64,000 nucleotides of DNA from Torreya grandis (taxonomy: Eukaryota > Streptophyta > Pinopsida > Cupressales > Taxaceae). A program made the position numbers and the translations under genes. Position 1 is the first letter of the stretch, and each line of letters begins with the position of its first letter. This document shows, piece after piece, positions 37,270 through 48,680 of the stretch. The notes below the pieces were generated by a model that was not told where the DNA came from, did no database searches, and worked only from the letters and a program-made list of their open reading frames with translations. The stretch spans positions 638,001 through 702,000 of the forward strand of contig JARHVA010002426.1 of the NCBI GenBank assembly GCA_037957365.1. Reading direction: 5' to 3'.

Positions 37270-37700
37270 TACATGGTCAAGAACCAAGTTTTGCTTATCA
37301 GGCTTCACAACCATAGAAAACTAAAATTCTTGAAATAACATGACCCAACAAAAAAATATACCATGGAGTATCAAATTATTGATGAAGTACTTTAGTGCCT
37401 CACAATCAGTGAATATGACAAACCATGTGGCAAATATATACTTATGGAACTCTTACAACACTTATACCATTATGAATGCCTCATGCTCATTGGTGGTATA
37501 GTTTTGCTTAGTTTTTGTAAGCTTCCTTCTAGAAAATTAAACTAGATAGTCCATATTTTTTTCACCTGACTAAGCTAGGATGTTTCCTATCATTGTACCT
37601 ACAACATAAACATGCACATGAAAGGGGTTTATCCAATATAGGAATTGGAGGCTCAATGTGCTTATGAACTTCTCCTTCAAAGTTTTAAATGCCTCCTCTT
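37270..37700 (-). pseudogene. Gypsy RNase H remnant
   Basis: Minus-strand blocks EEAFKTLKEKFISTLSLQF, FSRRKLTKTKQNYTTNEHEA and FVIFTDCEALKYFINN match the conserved RNase H1-type end of gypsy pol (SRKL...E.NY...E.EALA..., .TDH.ALKYL). Stops are scattered through it. Confidence 0.85.
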
Positions 37701-38490
37701 TCACCTTGCCACATATAAATGAACCATTTTTCATAGAAGTTCCTTTAGTGGTGCTGCAATTTTGGCATAGTAGTGAATGAACTTTTGTTATTAGTCTGTA
37801 TTCCCTAAAAATTCACACACTTATAGTTGGGTGGTGGGTACCTCAAATTGGATAATGATGGTCACCTTAGTAGAGTCAACAAGGATGTTATCCTTACAAA
37901 TCACATGGCCAAGTAATTTACCAAAGGGTGTCACAAATATGCACTTATTCAAATTGATAAAAAATTTAAGTTGGTGAAAGCATTTGAAAATGAGATAGAA
38001 ATTGTCGTGATGGTCCTCCACTAGCCCATACATTATTTAGTCATCCAAATATATTAGAATTAAATAGTTCACAAAGTCCTGAAAGGTTATTATTACAATG
38101 CATAAGAATATGATAGATTCATTATTTAGACAAAAGGGTGTGACATTGTATGCAAATCCCATTCAGTAGCAAAGGTGATTTTAGGCTTATCCTCATCTTA
38201 AATTTGCACTTGGTGATAGCCCAAAAATCCATCAATAAAGGTCTAGATATCATAACTTACTACTCCCTCAAGTACTTCCTCAATGAAAGGGGTTATAAAT
38301 CATTATATTTCACACAAAATTAAGGAGTTTATAATTAGCACATGTGTGGATGCACATGTATTTATTAATACTAATAACTATTAGGCTCACCCACTCATAT
38401 TATTTAACTAGAGAGATCATGTCAGTAACCAACATGATATTGATTTATTCCTCAACTTTGGTGTGAAATTAGGGATCATTTGGTATGGTT
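37701..38490 (-). pseudogene. Gypsy reverse transcriptase remnant
   Basis: Minus-strand blocks in order: EWVSLIVISI, FIDGFLGYHQVQI, ITFATEWDLHTMSHPF, FVNYLILIYLDD with the catalytic YLDD intact at 38051-38040, then (frame shifted, open 38033-37821) LNKCIFVTPFGKLLGHVIC. These are RT blocks from fingers to thumb of plant gypsy elements. Confidence 0.9.
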
Positions 38491-39859
38491 GCTTCTTCAT
38501 AGGTCTTGCATTATCTACCAATATGATCTTCATCTTCCCCAAGGAGGAATGCACACCCCTCATCTCTTTGTATCCTCTTGGGAATAGGTCTTAAATTTCC
38601 TAAAATAGTTTCATGATGTGAGCCAATTCTACATTAGACCTATAATTCCCAAATACAGCCATTTTGGGCTCTCCCTACAAGCCAACATTTACCTTAAAGT
38701 TGTTTTCAATAGCTCTTGATACAATTTATGTTGATTAGATAGCATGCCCATTACTTATCATTCCTCATGAGAAGTCTCTACATGTCAATGACTGGGGGTT
38801 TCCTCTTGGGGTTCTTCACCTACCTTATACATAATTATCTGCTTCTCAACCATATACCATTAATTATGTGTCATTCACACCACTTCATTGCCATCACTAC
38901 AATCACTACTCACCCCATCATCTATAAATAATTTGGGTAACACGAGTACCTTATCACTATATATTTATTTGACCCACTCTTCCATTCTAGCATCACCCTC
39001 TATGATGGAGTGGTGGATGTAATGTAAAGATTTGACTAACTCCAAGTTAGATGATAAGAAAAAAATTTATGGATGAAATTGTCCTTTAGGGTCTTCTAAT
39101 TACCAATTTCCTAACATGTTTCATTCATCACATACCACGCATGATCCCAGGCATTCAAGGCATAATAAAAGACATGAACCCATAGTCCTTATAGGGATTA
39201 AGGTGTGTATCATGTCTAGATGTCTTCAAACATACTAACATACATCCATTGATTTGAATCACCACTATATGTAGGTAGTTTTTAGTGATCATTTTTGTGC
39301 TCAAATCTATAGCATCTAGCATCCTCGACTTTGGTCTAGGTGGGAAGACTCAATTTTTGGGTGGCCCACCAATGCACAATAATGCTCTTGAAAGTGTATA
39401 CCAAAACACCCAAATGATCCTTCTATGTGAAGACACATACCTTAAGTTCATGTACAAATGAGGTGGCACTTATGGAACTATCATATTGATGTAACACAAC
39501 AAGTTTACCCTTGTTGATGTGCATCACCCTCTTCACCTTAGAGATGATGCACAATACCTAATTATTATTTATAACTAAGAAAGTCTTATCAATGGCACAT
39601 TTTGCCTCTCCTTTAGGTAAAATTCAAGGTCATGATCACACCATGAAATAATTTATTTTCATGACCTCATATGATTCATCTACCCATCATTCATAGGTAA
39701 TGCTTTTAGTGTCAGAGGTAGATTATGCCTCATCTCATCTTAGGATGTCATTATTATTTGGTTCTAGGTTCTCTAATCCTCATCATGTGATTTTATATAT
39801 GTTTTTGATCTTGTGCTCCAAGTTAACACTTTGAACATAATAGGATTTGATCTCTTGAT
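38491..39859 (-). pseudogene. Gypsy protease-RT linker, decayed
   Basis: Minus-strand DNA between protease and RT without a recognisable domain. The first RT approach segment (DEGCAFLLGEDEDHIGR) is readable near 38560. A long linker here fits the gene order of the neighbouring domains. Confidence 0.45.
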
Positions 39860-40250
39860 AGGGGAATCATGACATGTTCCCTCTCATTTACAAAACTCAT
39901 GCATCACTTCTTGAAGTACATATTTGCATTATTTTCATAATACCAATGTTGACCAAGTAAATTTAGGTAGTTGTCTTCCTCTACAAGCACAATTACATCA
40001 AAATCAACTCAAAAAATTATGCCCATTACCTCAACACCAACATTTTTTAGAAACCCCATGGGTTGATCATGGATTTTTTTTGTCATGAACAAAACATGTG
40101 GTGAAGGTTATAAGGTTGGGTTGCCTATCTTACACCAAGTATCTCCTATGAGAATGTTAACTTTGTCACTTGTGTCCACTAATGTCACATATTGACCATC
40201 CATTGATATCTACATATCTGAGCAACTCTTGGTTATATTATGTGTTTTAA
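39860..40250 (-). pseudogene. Gypsy aspartic protease remnant
   Basis: The minus strand reads YVTLVDTSDKVNILIGDTWC, in which the D-T/S-G triplet appears as D-T-S. It continues to GNPTL, PSPHVLFMTKKIHDQPMGFL, VGVEVMGIIF and VDFDVIVL, ending NLLGQHWYYEN for the usual LLGRPWLY. Fold and order are clear, but the catalytic glycine is lost. Confidence 0.8.
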
Positions 40251-41857
40251 GCTATGCTTATCTTGAACCCTCATACTAGGTGTGTCATGGGTAGTTCAGT
40301 TGTTTGGCTTCATCTATATTAGGTTATAATATTCTTTACCAAAGTGATCATTCCCTCATAACATAGGAGAGATATTACATTGGTAATATCATTTCCCTGC
40401 TTATCAACCTGTACATGGGGTTGGAACTCATTTCTGATCTTTTCCTCCAAGTCTTGAACATATTAAATTTAAGTATGAAAATTTCATTTGACATCCATGG
40501 CTTTGCAGAGTACCTACTTCTGTTGTGAGTCATATTTATAAGGCATTATGGAGGGATATGGGTGTACCACCTTATCTTCAAATCTATTTAGCTCATATCC
40601 TACTTAGACCTTTTCCATAAGAGTTGTTGTTGGTTATATAGTTATGTCACTCTAGTTCATTACATACACTTTAAGGCCAATATCCTTTTAGGTTTATGCC
40701 TTGGGAACCCACTACTCTAAGTTATACTTAGTTATAATCATAGCAACACCCTTTTGAGGTTGATCCCTGCATGTGAGTATAACATATAAATTCAGGCAAT
40801 CCTTGACCTTGTGCTTCCTTTGACCATACTAATAAGTGGGATACTTAAGGTGGTCTCATTAGTAATGGTTTGGTGATATGTACATATAACAAGTGTGTGG
40901 GGTGATTTTTCCACCCCCATGTCCCCCACCATGGCCTTTTTACCTATTTTGTTTCCCATAATCACCATAAGTTTTGTTAGTTAGCCTTGTTATGGCTTTT
41001 CAGGCATCATGTTCACTTACCTTATGAACATCATTAAACACATGATAGTATTTAATGTCAAAGGTGGAAGTGTCACAAATTTTATATCAAAGGGAGACCT
41101 TAGTCTAGTTAGCATGCTGAAAGAGAGGATAGTTTTACACATCATGGCCTTCATGTCATATCTCGCATGAAATAATGAGAGCTATCACATTTCACCTAGG
41201 GAAATTATCATTATTATGTCCTTCCATATTATAATTAGTAGTACAAAACCTGATTCAAGAACTACGTATATTATTGGTTCTTTTTTATGTACTTATGATG
41301 CCATTGAAGTAATATTCACCTCCATAAATGGGTTGGTCCTCATATCTACACTTCCAATAGCTTCATCTCTTAGTGTCACTTCAAGTACTTCATTAGGATC
41401 AAAAAATGTATTCATGGATAGGTGTCAAAAAGGTGAAATCAACCTCGTGACAAACCATTTTGCATGTTGTATTGGGTGGATATCAAAGAAGAGTTTTGAC
41501 ACTAGAGTATTAAACCTGGCATCATACACATAGATGTTTTTTATCAAATATTGTTTGATATCATTTAATATAGAAATGCTATGCTACTCAAACTTAAGAA
41601 TATCAAAATCCTTCAAGAAGGTTACATTCAGAAGATCATATTCTATAATGGTAAGGTTTGGATCAATTTTTTAATACCAAGTATGAATACGATCCAATAA
41701 ATTTGTCACAAACTGGATTGCTTTGTGCTCTAATAATGTGATTCCCTTCATGCACAAAATGAGTTCATATTTTTTAAAGTACTCTATGACATGTTTTACT
41801 CTATGATATTTGTGTAAACTCAAATACATTTCATAAAATATCTAAGGAACTATTATT
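40251..41857 (-). pseudogene. Gypsy gag remnant (cut by copia derivative)
   Basis: The minus strand from 41840 down to 41240 is nearly continuous: HVIEYFKKYELILCMKGIT, VTNLLDRIHTWY, ILNDIKQYLIKNIYVYDARF, SKLFFDIHPIQHAKWFVT, with few stops. This is the capsid-type gag domain. Nearer the protease the text is less clear, with a cysteine-rich patch around 40870-40800 where a zinc knuckle is expected. The upstream half continues at 45951 beyond the copia derivative. Confidence 0.7.
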
Positions 41858-42828
41858 TGTTAGGATGTGGAGCTAAAAGCTTCAACTGGTGCAAGCAGGG
41901 AGGAGGTTGCTGAGTTTCAAGGAGACCGGCGTCGACAGAGTGCAGTGCACAAGGCAATCGATGATGGCAAGATGGACAGGAAGGAAACTGACATCGGTAG
42001 GAGGTCGGCCGATGTCGATCACCTCCAGGCAGACAGGGACCAACATCGGTCACCTGTGGCAGTTCTAAAACTACTTGTTCCACAGACAGTTAGTTCATTG
42101 AACCGAGTGTTTGCATGCAAAGGCTATTTTTGGTCTTGAGTTGCGTGTCTAATTATTGTAATTAGGATAGTCTAATTATTGTATGCATGAGATCTATATA
42201 ATAGACTCATAGGCTGTAGTGTAAAATTGTAACTAGGGAGTAAGAGAGCAATAAGCTCCTTCTGAGAGAAGAGAGCAATGGTGTGTTCCTCCTAGTGCCA
42301 CAGTACCAAGGTGGGTACTGGATTAGAGAATCAACAGGGTTCTTCATATTTGTATGATCTTATTCAGCAAATGAGCATGGCTTCTTTTGGAGATCTATAA
42401 TGGTGAGTAAGGTCTAGTGATTTGCAGGTAGCAACAGAGAGCAGGAGATCTACTTGGAGTACGGTTGTGTACTTGACATACTGGCAGCGTGTTACTGACT
42501 GGGTGGAGAGGTGAACATCAATTCTATATTGGAGTTGATTGTTGGGACCAAGAGAGAGAGGGAAGAAGGTCTTGAGGTGTGGTGAACCTTTGAGGTGGAG
42601 GAAGAAGTGGCATCTTCCTTATTGTATATTCTTCTGAGTGATTATTAATACAATTGTGTATTGTCTCTCATATTCCTGTGTTGTTTCATATTTCTAGTTA
42701 CTTATTGATTCTGGTTAAATTCCGTGTTTAGTTGCTAATATAAGAAGTAATCATATATGTGCTCTATTGGTGGAGCAAGATCCTGACACGTGGTATCAGA
42801 GCATGTTTATTGTTTTAGGTTCCTGACA
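41858..42828 (+). repeat. Copia-derivative 5' LTR
   Basis: TGTTAGGATGTGG...GGTTCCTGACA. Same length as its partner. The first ~260 bp are richer in CpG and more diverged between the two LTRs than the remaining ~700 bp. Its last 40 bp include a full TGGTATCAGAGC, so a primer-binding-site copy is embedded in the LTR itself. Confidence 0.95.
42195..42203 (+). promoter_or_regulatory. LTR TATA box
   Basis: TATATAATA in the 5' LTR, repeated at 45317-45325 in the 3' LTR. Its place about a third into the LTR fits the U3/R boundary, so transcription probably starts about 30 bp downstream. Confidence 0.65.
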
Positions 42829-42910
42829 AGTGGTATCAGAGCCTGGTTGTAGGTTCAAGAGCTGATACCATCAAGTGGTATCAGAGCTTTTGGTTGGGTT
42901 GACTAACAGG
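42790..42910 (+). repeat. Array of primer-binding-site-like copies
   Basis: TGGTATCAGAGC occurs at about 42791, 42831 and 42876, with a weaker TGGTTTCAT copy at about 42912. An inverted copy pairs as CTGATACCA (42862-42870) with TGGTATCAG (42876-42884), 5-nt loop. Only the copy at 42831 follows the LTR end directly. Confidence 0.8.
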
Positions 42911-42982
42911 TGGTTTCATATCTGGTAGTGTTTTTGATTATAGGTCACTCATAGGGGTTTCAAATTGAGTGGGAGTATAGCA

Positions 42983-43654
42983 ATGGCAGAAGATAGTAAG
43001 CTACGAATGGAGAAACTAAATAGCACGAATGGTTTAATTGATGGAAAGAAAGAGCAGGTAAAAGGAGATTGTTGGTCTACAGAAGATCAGTGTGTAGAAG
43101 CAGATGTTGTAGGTGACGTTGCACAGGTTTCTCTAGATAAAGTAGAATCTTTGTTTATAAATTCTTTTGCCTCTTTCCATGCAGCCTGAAATAGAGCATC
43201 TTTTCATGGGTATGTCTTTGGAGACTTTGGAGAGATTTATTTAGGGGTTGGAGAGCCTTGTCAGATTATTGACAAAGGAGAAGTGAAGCTGGAATTGCAG
43301 ACGGATGACACACAGTGGTTGAAGGAAGTCATGCAGGTACCAGTCTTGGAAATGAGTCTAATTTCTTCAGGAAATTTGGGTGATGGGAGATGCACTATAA
43401 CTCTCACAATGGATACACTTGAATTAGATGGTGGTAAGAAAGTAGGTATCCTTTATCTATCTACTTATATTATTGATTCACCTTTTGTTACAGAGATGTG
43501 GCTTCGTAGGCTTAGTCACATATGTAGAAAGAGAATGCAGGTTTTGAAGCAGAAGTCAGATGTCTTTGACAAGCTAAAGAACTGGAAAGCCTTAGTTTTC
43601 ATGGAGGAGATAACAGATAGAGATCAGGTGAGGAAATTGATTTATTCTGAGTAG
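42983..43654 (+). pseudogene. Mini-polyprotein: gag start + protease + GAG-pre-integrase remnants, one TGA
   Basis: A single frame of 224 codons is interrupted by only one stop (TGA at 43187-43189). Residues 1-60 are gag-like N-terminus starting MAEDSKLRMEKLNSTN. They run directly into INSFASFHAA, in the place of the copia protease motif DSGAS.H.T, and GYVFGDFGEIYLGVG. Next come EVMQVPVLEMSLISSGNL (V.HVP.L..NLIS) and MWLRRLSHI (W.RRLGH). An internal deletion has joined gag start to protease. The triad D-S-G is N-S-F, so no activity is expected. The TGA could be a decayed CGA codon. Confidence 0.75.
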
Positions 43655-44979
43655 GGCTATGTTAATTTTAATAGGGTTTTGACCCAAAAGGAGCTCGCGG
43701 GTAAAAGTTATCACTCACAAGGAAAATACAGAAACCGACGTCAGTTAGAAAATCAATGTAGACATCCTCACTGTGACCGATGTCAGCTATGTGCAGACTG
43801 ACATCGGCAAAATAGGGATAGGTAAAAACTAGCATCGGTCACGAGGACCGACGTCGGCGAGGAAGCAGTCGCAGGGAATCGACATCGGTCAGGTGTAGGC
43901 TGGGAGATGGTTGAGATCGGTCATTGGAACGAATGTTGGGTGGACAGCAAGCTATCAACAAGTCTCAAACGCTCATGTAGAGGTCAGAAATGGTAAGTGA
44001 ACCTCATATTTGTTGTTCACCTTCTTTATTATTGCTTATTGATGGTTGAGAACCAGGAAGATGTATAGAGGCAATGTAGGTAGAATCCAGAAACAGTGGG
44101 AGCATGGCATGAATTCTTTTAAAGAGAACCAAGCAGGAGATTTGGTAGATTTTTTAGCTAAGAGAGAGCACTGGGAGAGGAGTGGATTCCCTTATTAGAG
44201 AAGAGAGTGAATGGATAAGTGAGACAGAAGGCCAAGGTACATGGTCTTGAGGTAGCTGCAGGACAGTGGTACAGGCTTTGACAGGTGAATGACTAAGCAT
44301 GGCTTTAGTCAATGTCAGTGTAACTATTGTGTTATTTTCTTTACCAAGTGGATGATGAGTTGCGACATCATCTTGTTACTGTATGTGGAGTGGTTGCTTA
44401 TTGTAGGTTTACATATGCAGGGAGTTCTCTGAGCTAAAAGGTAAAGTTAGTTTCAGAGGTATGTTATGAAGAATTTGGTAGCAGTGAAATTCTTTAGCAT
44501 AAGAGACATGGATATTTGATCTCCAGTGGGAGCTAATGTGAAAATGGTGTTGGCGGGGTTCAAGAAGCAGGATGCAGAATCAGAAAGCACACCAAGGGTT
44601 GGACAGTTCAAGCAAAACTTAGAACAAGTGTTCGAAATCACATGAGGTCTAGTGTAGACCTGAGTTTTCCCAAGCAGTGGGAGTTGTCAAAAAGTATGGA
44701 GCCAATTCAAGGAAGAGGTACTGAAGGTTAGTTCAGTGGATTCTTACAGGGATCAGCAGCAGGTCGACATGCTATGCAGGGTCAAGTTATTTTCTACATA
44801 GGTTTGTAGATGTAGATGTGGCAGGTTACTTGGATGACAAAGGCACAAAGGTTAGAGCATCACAGGGTGTGGTGGTTAGTCTTCAGGATTGATCTTGAAA
44901 AGGGATACAAGCCAGGGTACAAATTAGATAGTGTATAGTTATAGGTACAGTTGCAGCTATTTATCTCCAAGTGGGAGAT
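43655..44979 (+). other. Copia-derivative internal noncoding region
   Basis: No domain was recognised. At 43728-43930 a run of CGACRTCGGT-like motifs raises local CpG content. A short frame near 44463-44643 (KNLVAVKFFSIRDMDI then a stop, MVLAGFKKQDAESES) is of unknown origin. AAGTGGGAGATT at 44968-44979 is the polypurine tract. Confidence 0.5.
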
Positions 44980-45950
44980 TGTTAGGATGTGGAGCTAAAA
45001 GCTTCAACTGGTGTAAACAGGGAGGAGGTTGTTGAGTTCCAGGGAGATCGGTGTCGACAGAGTGCAGTGCACAAGGCAACCGACGATGGTAGGATGGACA
45101 GGAAGGAAACCGACATCGGTAGGAGGTCGGCCGACATCAGTCACCTCCAAGCAGATAGGGATCGACGTCGGTCGCCTGTGGCAATTTCAGAACTGCTTGT
45201 TCCATGGATAGTTAGTTTGTTGAACCGAGTGTTTGCATGCAAAGGCTATTTTTGGTCTTGATTTGCATGTCTAATTATTGTAATTAGGATAGTCTAATTA
45301 TTGTATGCATGAGATCTATATAATAGACTCATAGGCTGTAGTGTAAAATTGTAACTAGGGAGTAAGAGAGCAATAAGCTCCTTCTGAGAGAAGAGAGCAA
45401 TGGTGTGTTCCTCCTAGTGCCATAGTACCAAGGTGGGTACTAGATTGGAGAATCAACAGGGTTCTTCATATTTGTATGATCTTAGTCAGCAAATGAGCAT
45501 GGCTTCTTTTGGAGATCTACAATGGTGAGTAAGGTCTAGTGATTTGCAGGTAGCAGTAGAGAGCAGGAGATCTACTTGGAGTACGGTTGTGTACTTGACA
45601 TAATGGCAGCATGTTACTGACTAGTTGGAGAGGTGAACATCAATTCTATATTGGAGTTGATTGTTGGGACCAAGAGAGAGAGGGAAGAAGGTCTTGAGGT
45701 GTGGCAAACCTTTGAGGTGGAGGAAGAAGTGGCATCTTCCTTATTGTATATTCTTCTAAGTGATTATTAATACAATTGTGTATTGTCTCTCATATTCCTG
45801 TGTTGTTTCATATTTCTAGTTACTTATTGATTCTGGTTAAATTCTGTGTTTAGTTACTAATACAAGAAGTAATCATATATGTGCTCTATTGGTGGAGCAA
45901 GATCCTGACACGTGGTATCAGAGCATGTTTATTGTTCTAGGTTCATGACA
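44980..45950 (+). repeat. Copia-derivative 3' LTR
   Basis: Partner of 41858-42828, same length, TGTTAGG...TTCATGACA, then TTATT target duplication. Confidence 0.95.
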
Positions 45951-46200
45951 TTATTTACATAGTTGGTGCTTGTGTTACTAGTGTACCACATAAATATGCA
46001 TCTTGACCATGACTTCCTCTAGGGTTGCCTCATGTACCTTCACCACCTCCTCTTATTATGGGTGCAACTCCACTAATTCCTACAATAGGTTACACTACTA
46101 TTCCATTGCCTTTTATGTAGTTTATGTTATCTTGTTAATGTTATGTCAGCTCTTACCATTCCACCTTGTGTTATGATACTTACCTTGGCAGTTAGATCCC
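45951..46200 (-). pseudogene. Gypsy gag continued
   Basis: Minus-strand text here (GNPRGSHGQDAYLCGTLVTQ) joins the gag at 41857 when the copia derivative and one duplication are removed. Gly/Pro-rich residues fit the variable N-terminal gag side. Confidence 0.5.
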
Positions 46201-47999
46201 TCTTGTCTATGGCATACCATACATCATTAGACCCAAATATTTTATCAGCTATGTAATTATTGATCTAAATGGTTGGTAAAGAAATATCTACTATAATAGA
46301 CTTCCTTCTTATTCCTTTATTATAAATTCTCTTATAATTTACAAATTCATAGCATACGGGTTACTTTCTTCATTTTATGGACAAAGTGCATGAGCAGGTG
46401 TTTCAGGTAGATAGGAGATGGGCATGTCCACAATAGTGTTTCCATAGATCTCTTATGTTTATTCAATAACTTACACTTCACTTTTTATATTTCATTCTAT
46501 CTCACTGGTACACACTTATTCATCAAAGAAACACATAACCTGTATGTAAGAGTTATCCTCATGCCATCCCTATGTTGCATGGGTTCTCACATCATCTCTT
46601 GAATCAGACTCTCAAATTTGCCTAGGGTCCTTTTCAGCCATTACTTTCCATCGATTCTCATCATACTTGTGCCTTCAGAGCTCATGCTCATTTAGTCTCT
46701 CTATGTTAAAGACTTTTTCCCTTGTTATCCCCTAGAAACCATGCCCCTTCACCTTATACCCTCTTCACCACTCATACACATAGGAATTTATTCAACTGTA
46801 TGTAATTTTTCTATGCCACTATATACCATCATATTCTTAATCTCTAATGATAATTGATTCAAACATTAACCTTTAGGTTCACATAAAAACTAAATTTTGT
46901 CTTCCTCTAGACAATAATATGTGGACACAACAAATTCTAGCACACAATTATTTAATGCACCAGACCACTAGATATTAATATATTTGGTCTAGATCACATA
47001 TAGGTCCTTCAGTTGTTCCATGTATTGTTTTGTCCAAGGGTATTTTACACCAAATTTATATTCTTGTTCATCAAAAATATTGCAAGCCATGTGTGTAAAT
47101 GTATTGATAGTATGCAAAAAAACACCTCACAAAATGTATTATGTAGGTTATCTTCCTACCATTCCCTTGGCTCTTGATTGCCATGGTTTTGATGCTTCAT
47201 TGAAAACATTTCCTTCACCAACTCTAACCAATGCTCAATAGTTTCTAATAACATTTTGTACATTATCCCTCTTTACCATTGCATCAACAAAATCTGACCT
47301 GGTCTTAGAAATGAAACTAGAATGTCAGGTATGAATTTTATCATGTGCACACTAATCCTATGCCATACATGCATTCCCTAACATTATCTAATCATGTCAA
47401 CATATCACACAAGTTATCCTTGCATGCTCACCCAAAGCATAGAGAGAGAAACCATGATGGGTTTGGGTTACTTCACAAGGGTAATACAACATGTTATTTC
47501 TTGTGTACCCTTACACATGTAAACATACTTGGAATATTCTTTATTATTCTATCACCACCAGATAAAAATGAGCATAGGGAAATATGATGCTTTATAAATA
47601 ATCATCTTATCAAAGGTAAGGTGTCATATAATATAACAACAACATTAGTTTGAGACATGTTAGTAATATTCCATGCATATAAATAAAAATAACAATAATA
47701 ACAATAGCAGTGATAACTGTATCAATTACTTAGCAATTCATGGTTACAAGGTGTACCATGAAACTAGTAACATTGAGACTAATCTTTACAAACCCTCTCT
47801 AATTGATGATATTTATATACTGGTTAAGCATTTGGTTAACCCAATCCATATGAATGCAAAAAAATATGATCTAGGGATTCTAAGCTTCCATAGTTTTTAG
47901 CTTGTTGTGATGGATTTTTATATCTGAAGCTTTACCCTAGGGTTTTACCTCTTCTGGTCACAAGGGCTTCACATGCATATGCTTGCAAGTGGATTCTTC
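46201..47999. other. AT-rich stretch, unresolved
   Basis: Probably the upstream gag, leader and possibly a worn LTR of the minus-strand gypsy element, but no paired repeat, primer-binding site or domain could be fixed. Short open frames (47020-47241, 47345-47587, 47673-47900) have no recognisable content. An AAC/AAT-rich run lies near 47683-47708. Confidence 0.4.
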
Positions 48000-48475
48000 C
48001 TTGATTGGTATATTTTAGCCTCCAAACAAGTTAATTTAAAATTCCTTAAAGGTATTTGCTAATCCAATTGATATATTCAAAAACCTCTTTTTATTCTCTA
48101 AAATACAGTATAAAATTTTCAATTTTTATAATTTACTATTTTTATTAAATATTGGAATACAAGGTGAATGGTAGACTTATGTTGAAATTAATTTATGGAT
48201 TTCATAAAAAAATAAAATTTCATTGAAAAACCTCTCTTATTGTTGATTCTTTATTTAGAATATTATAGGGTTTGTCTATGAAGCATTCAAATTTATTTGG
48301 CCTATTTATCATTCGTATTAGATAAAAATTCAAATTCCTCTAAGTTTTTCATAAATATGTTGATATATACAAAACCTCTTTCAGTTTTCCAAAATATAGT
48401 ATAGATTTGTCAAATTTAGAAATTTACTATTTTTAGTAAATTTAGAAATTTACTATTTTTAGTAAATTTATATCT
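48000..48475. repeat. ~300-bp-spaced direct repeat with 26-bp tandem duplication
   Basis: 48030-48150 and 48330-48450 share TTGATATAT(A/T)CAAAAACCTCTT-like text and TTTACTATTTTTA. At 48412-48470 a 26-bp unit containing TTTACTATTTTTAGTAAA is present 2.3 times, and each unit holds a TTTACTA/TAGTAAA inverted repeat. Likely leader or LTR-edge sequence of the element that follows. Confidence 0.65.
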
Positions 48476-48680
48476 ATAGGTCGTATATGTACTTTTATTT
48501 CCCTATTTCTTTAGGTTCATCTCATTTCCTAATTTTATAGAAAAAACCTAGCTTATATTTTCAAAAAACTCATCCTATAGTCTAAAATTTCTATATCATT
48601 ATTGTATCATGGTTGATTGTTCCTTAGCATTTGTAAGCCTTTCTTATCTTGTTCTCATGTCAATTTTTAGAACAATAAAA

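Larger units (their letters stand above)
41858..45950 (+). mobile_element. Copia derivative (4.1 kb), non-autonomous
   Basis: LTRs of 971 bp at 41858-42828 and 44980-45950, with a perfect TTATT duplication on each side (41853-41857, 45951-45955). Primer-binding site TGGTATCAGAGCCTGG follows the left LTR and the purine tract AAGTGGGAGATT precedes the right one. The 2.15-kb interior holds only gag-start, protease and pre-integrase remnants in one short frame. Integrase core, RT and RNase H are absent. It inserted in gypsy gag and, from intact duplication and similar LTRs, is among the younger insertions. Confidence 0.95.

Noticed and set aside
41216..41533. A 105-codon plus-strand open frame
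   Set aside because: It is the antisense of the better supported gypsy gag on the minus strand, whose translation shows capsid-type motifs.
41853..42139. Open frames within the copia-derivative LTR (also at 44989-45261)
   Set aside because: Both LTRs carry them and they begin within the U3. They arise from the GC-richer LTR segment, not from a separate gene.
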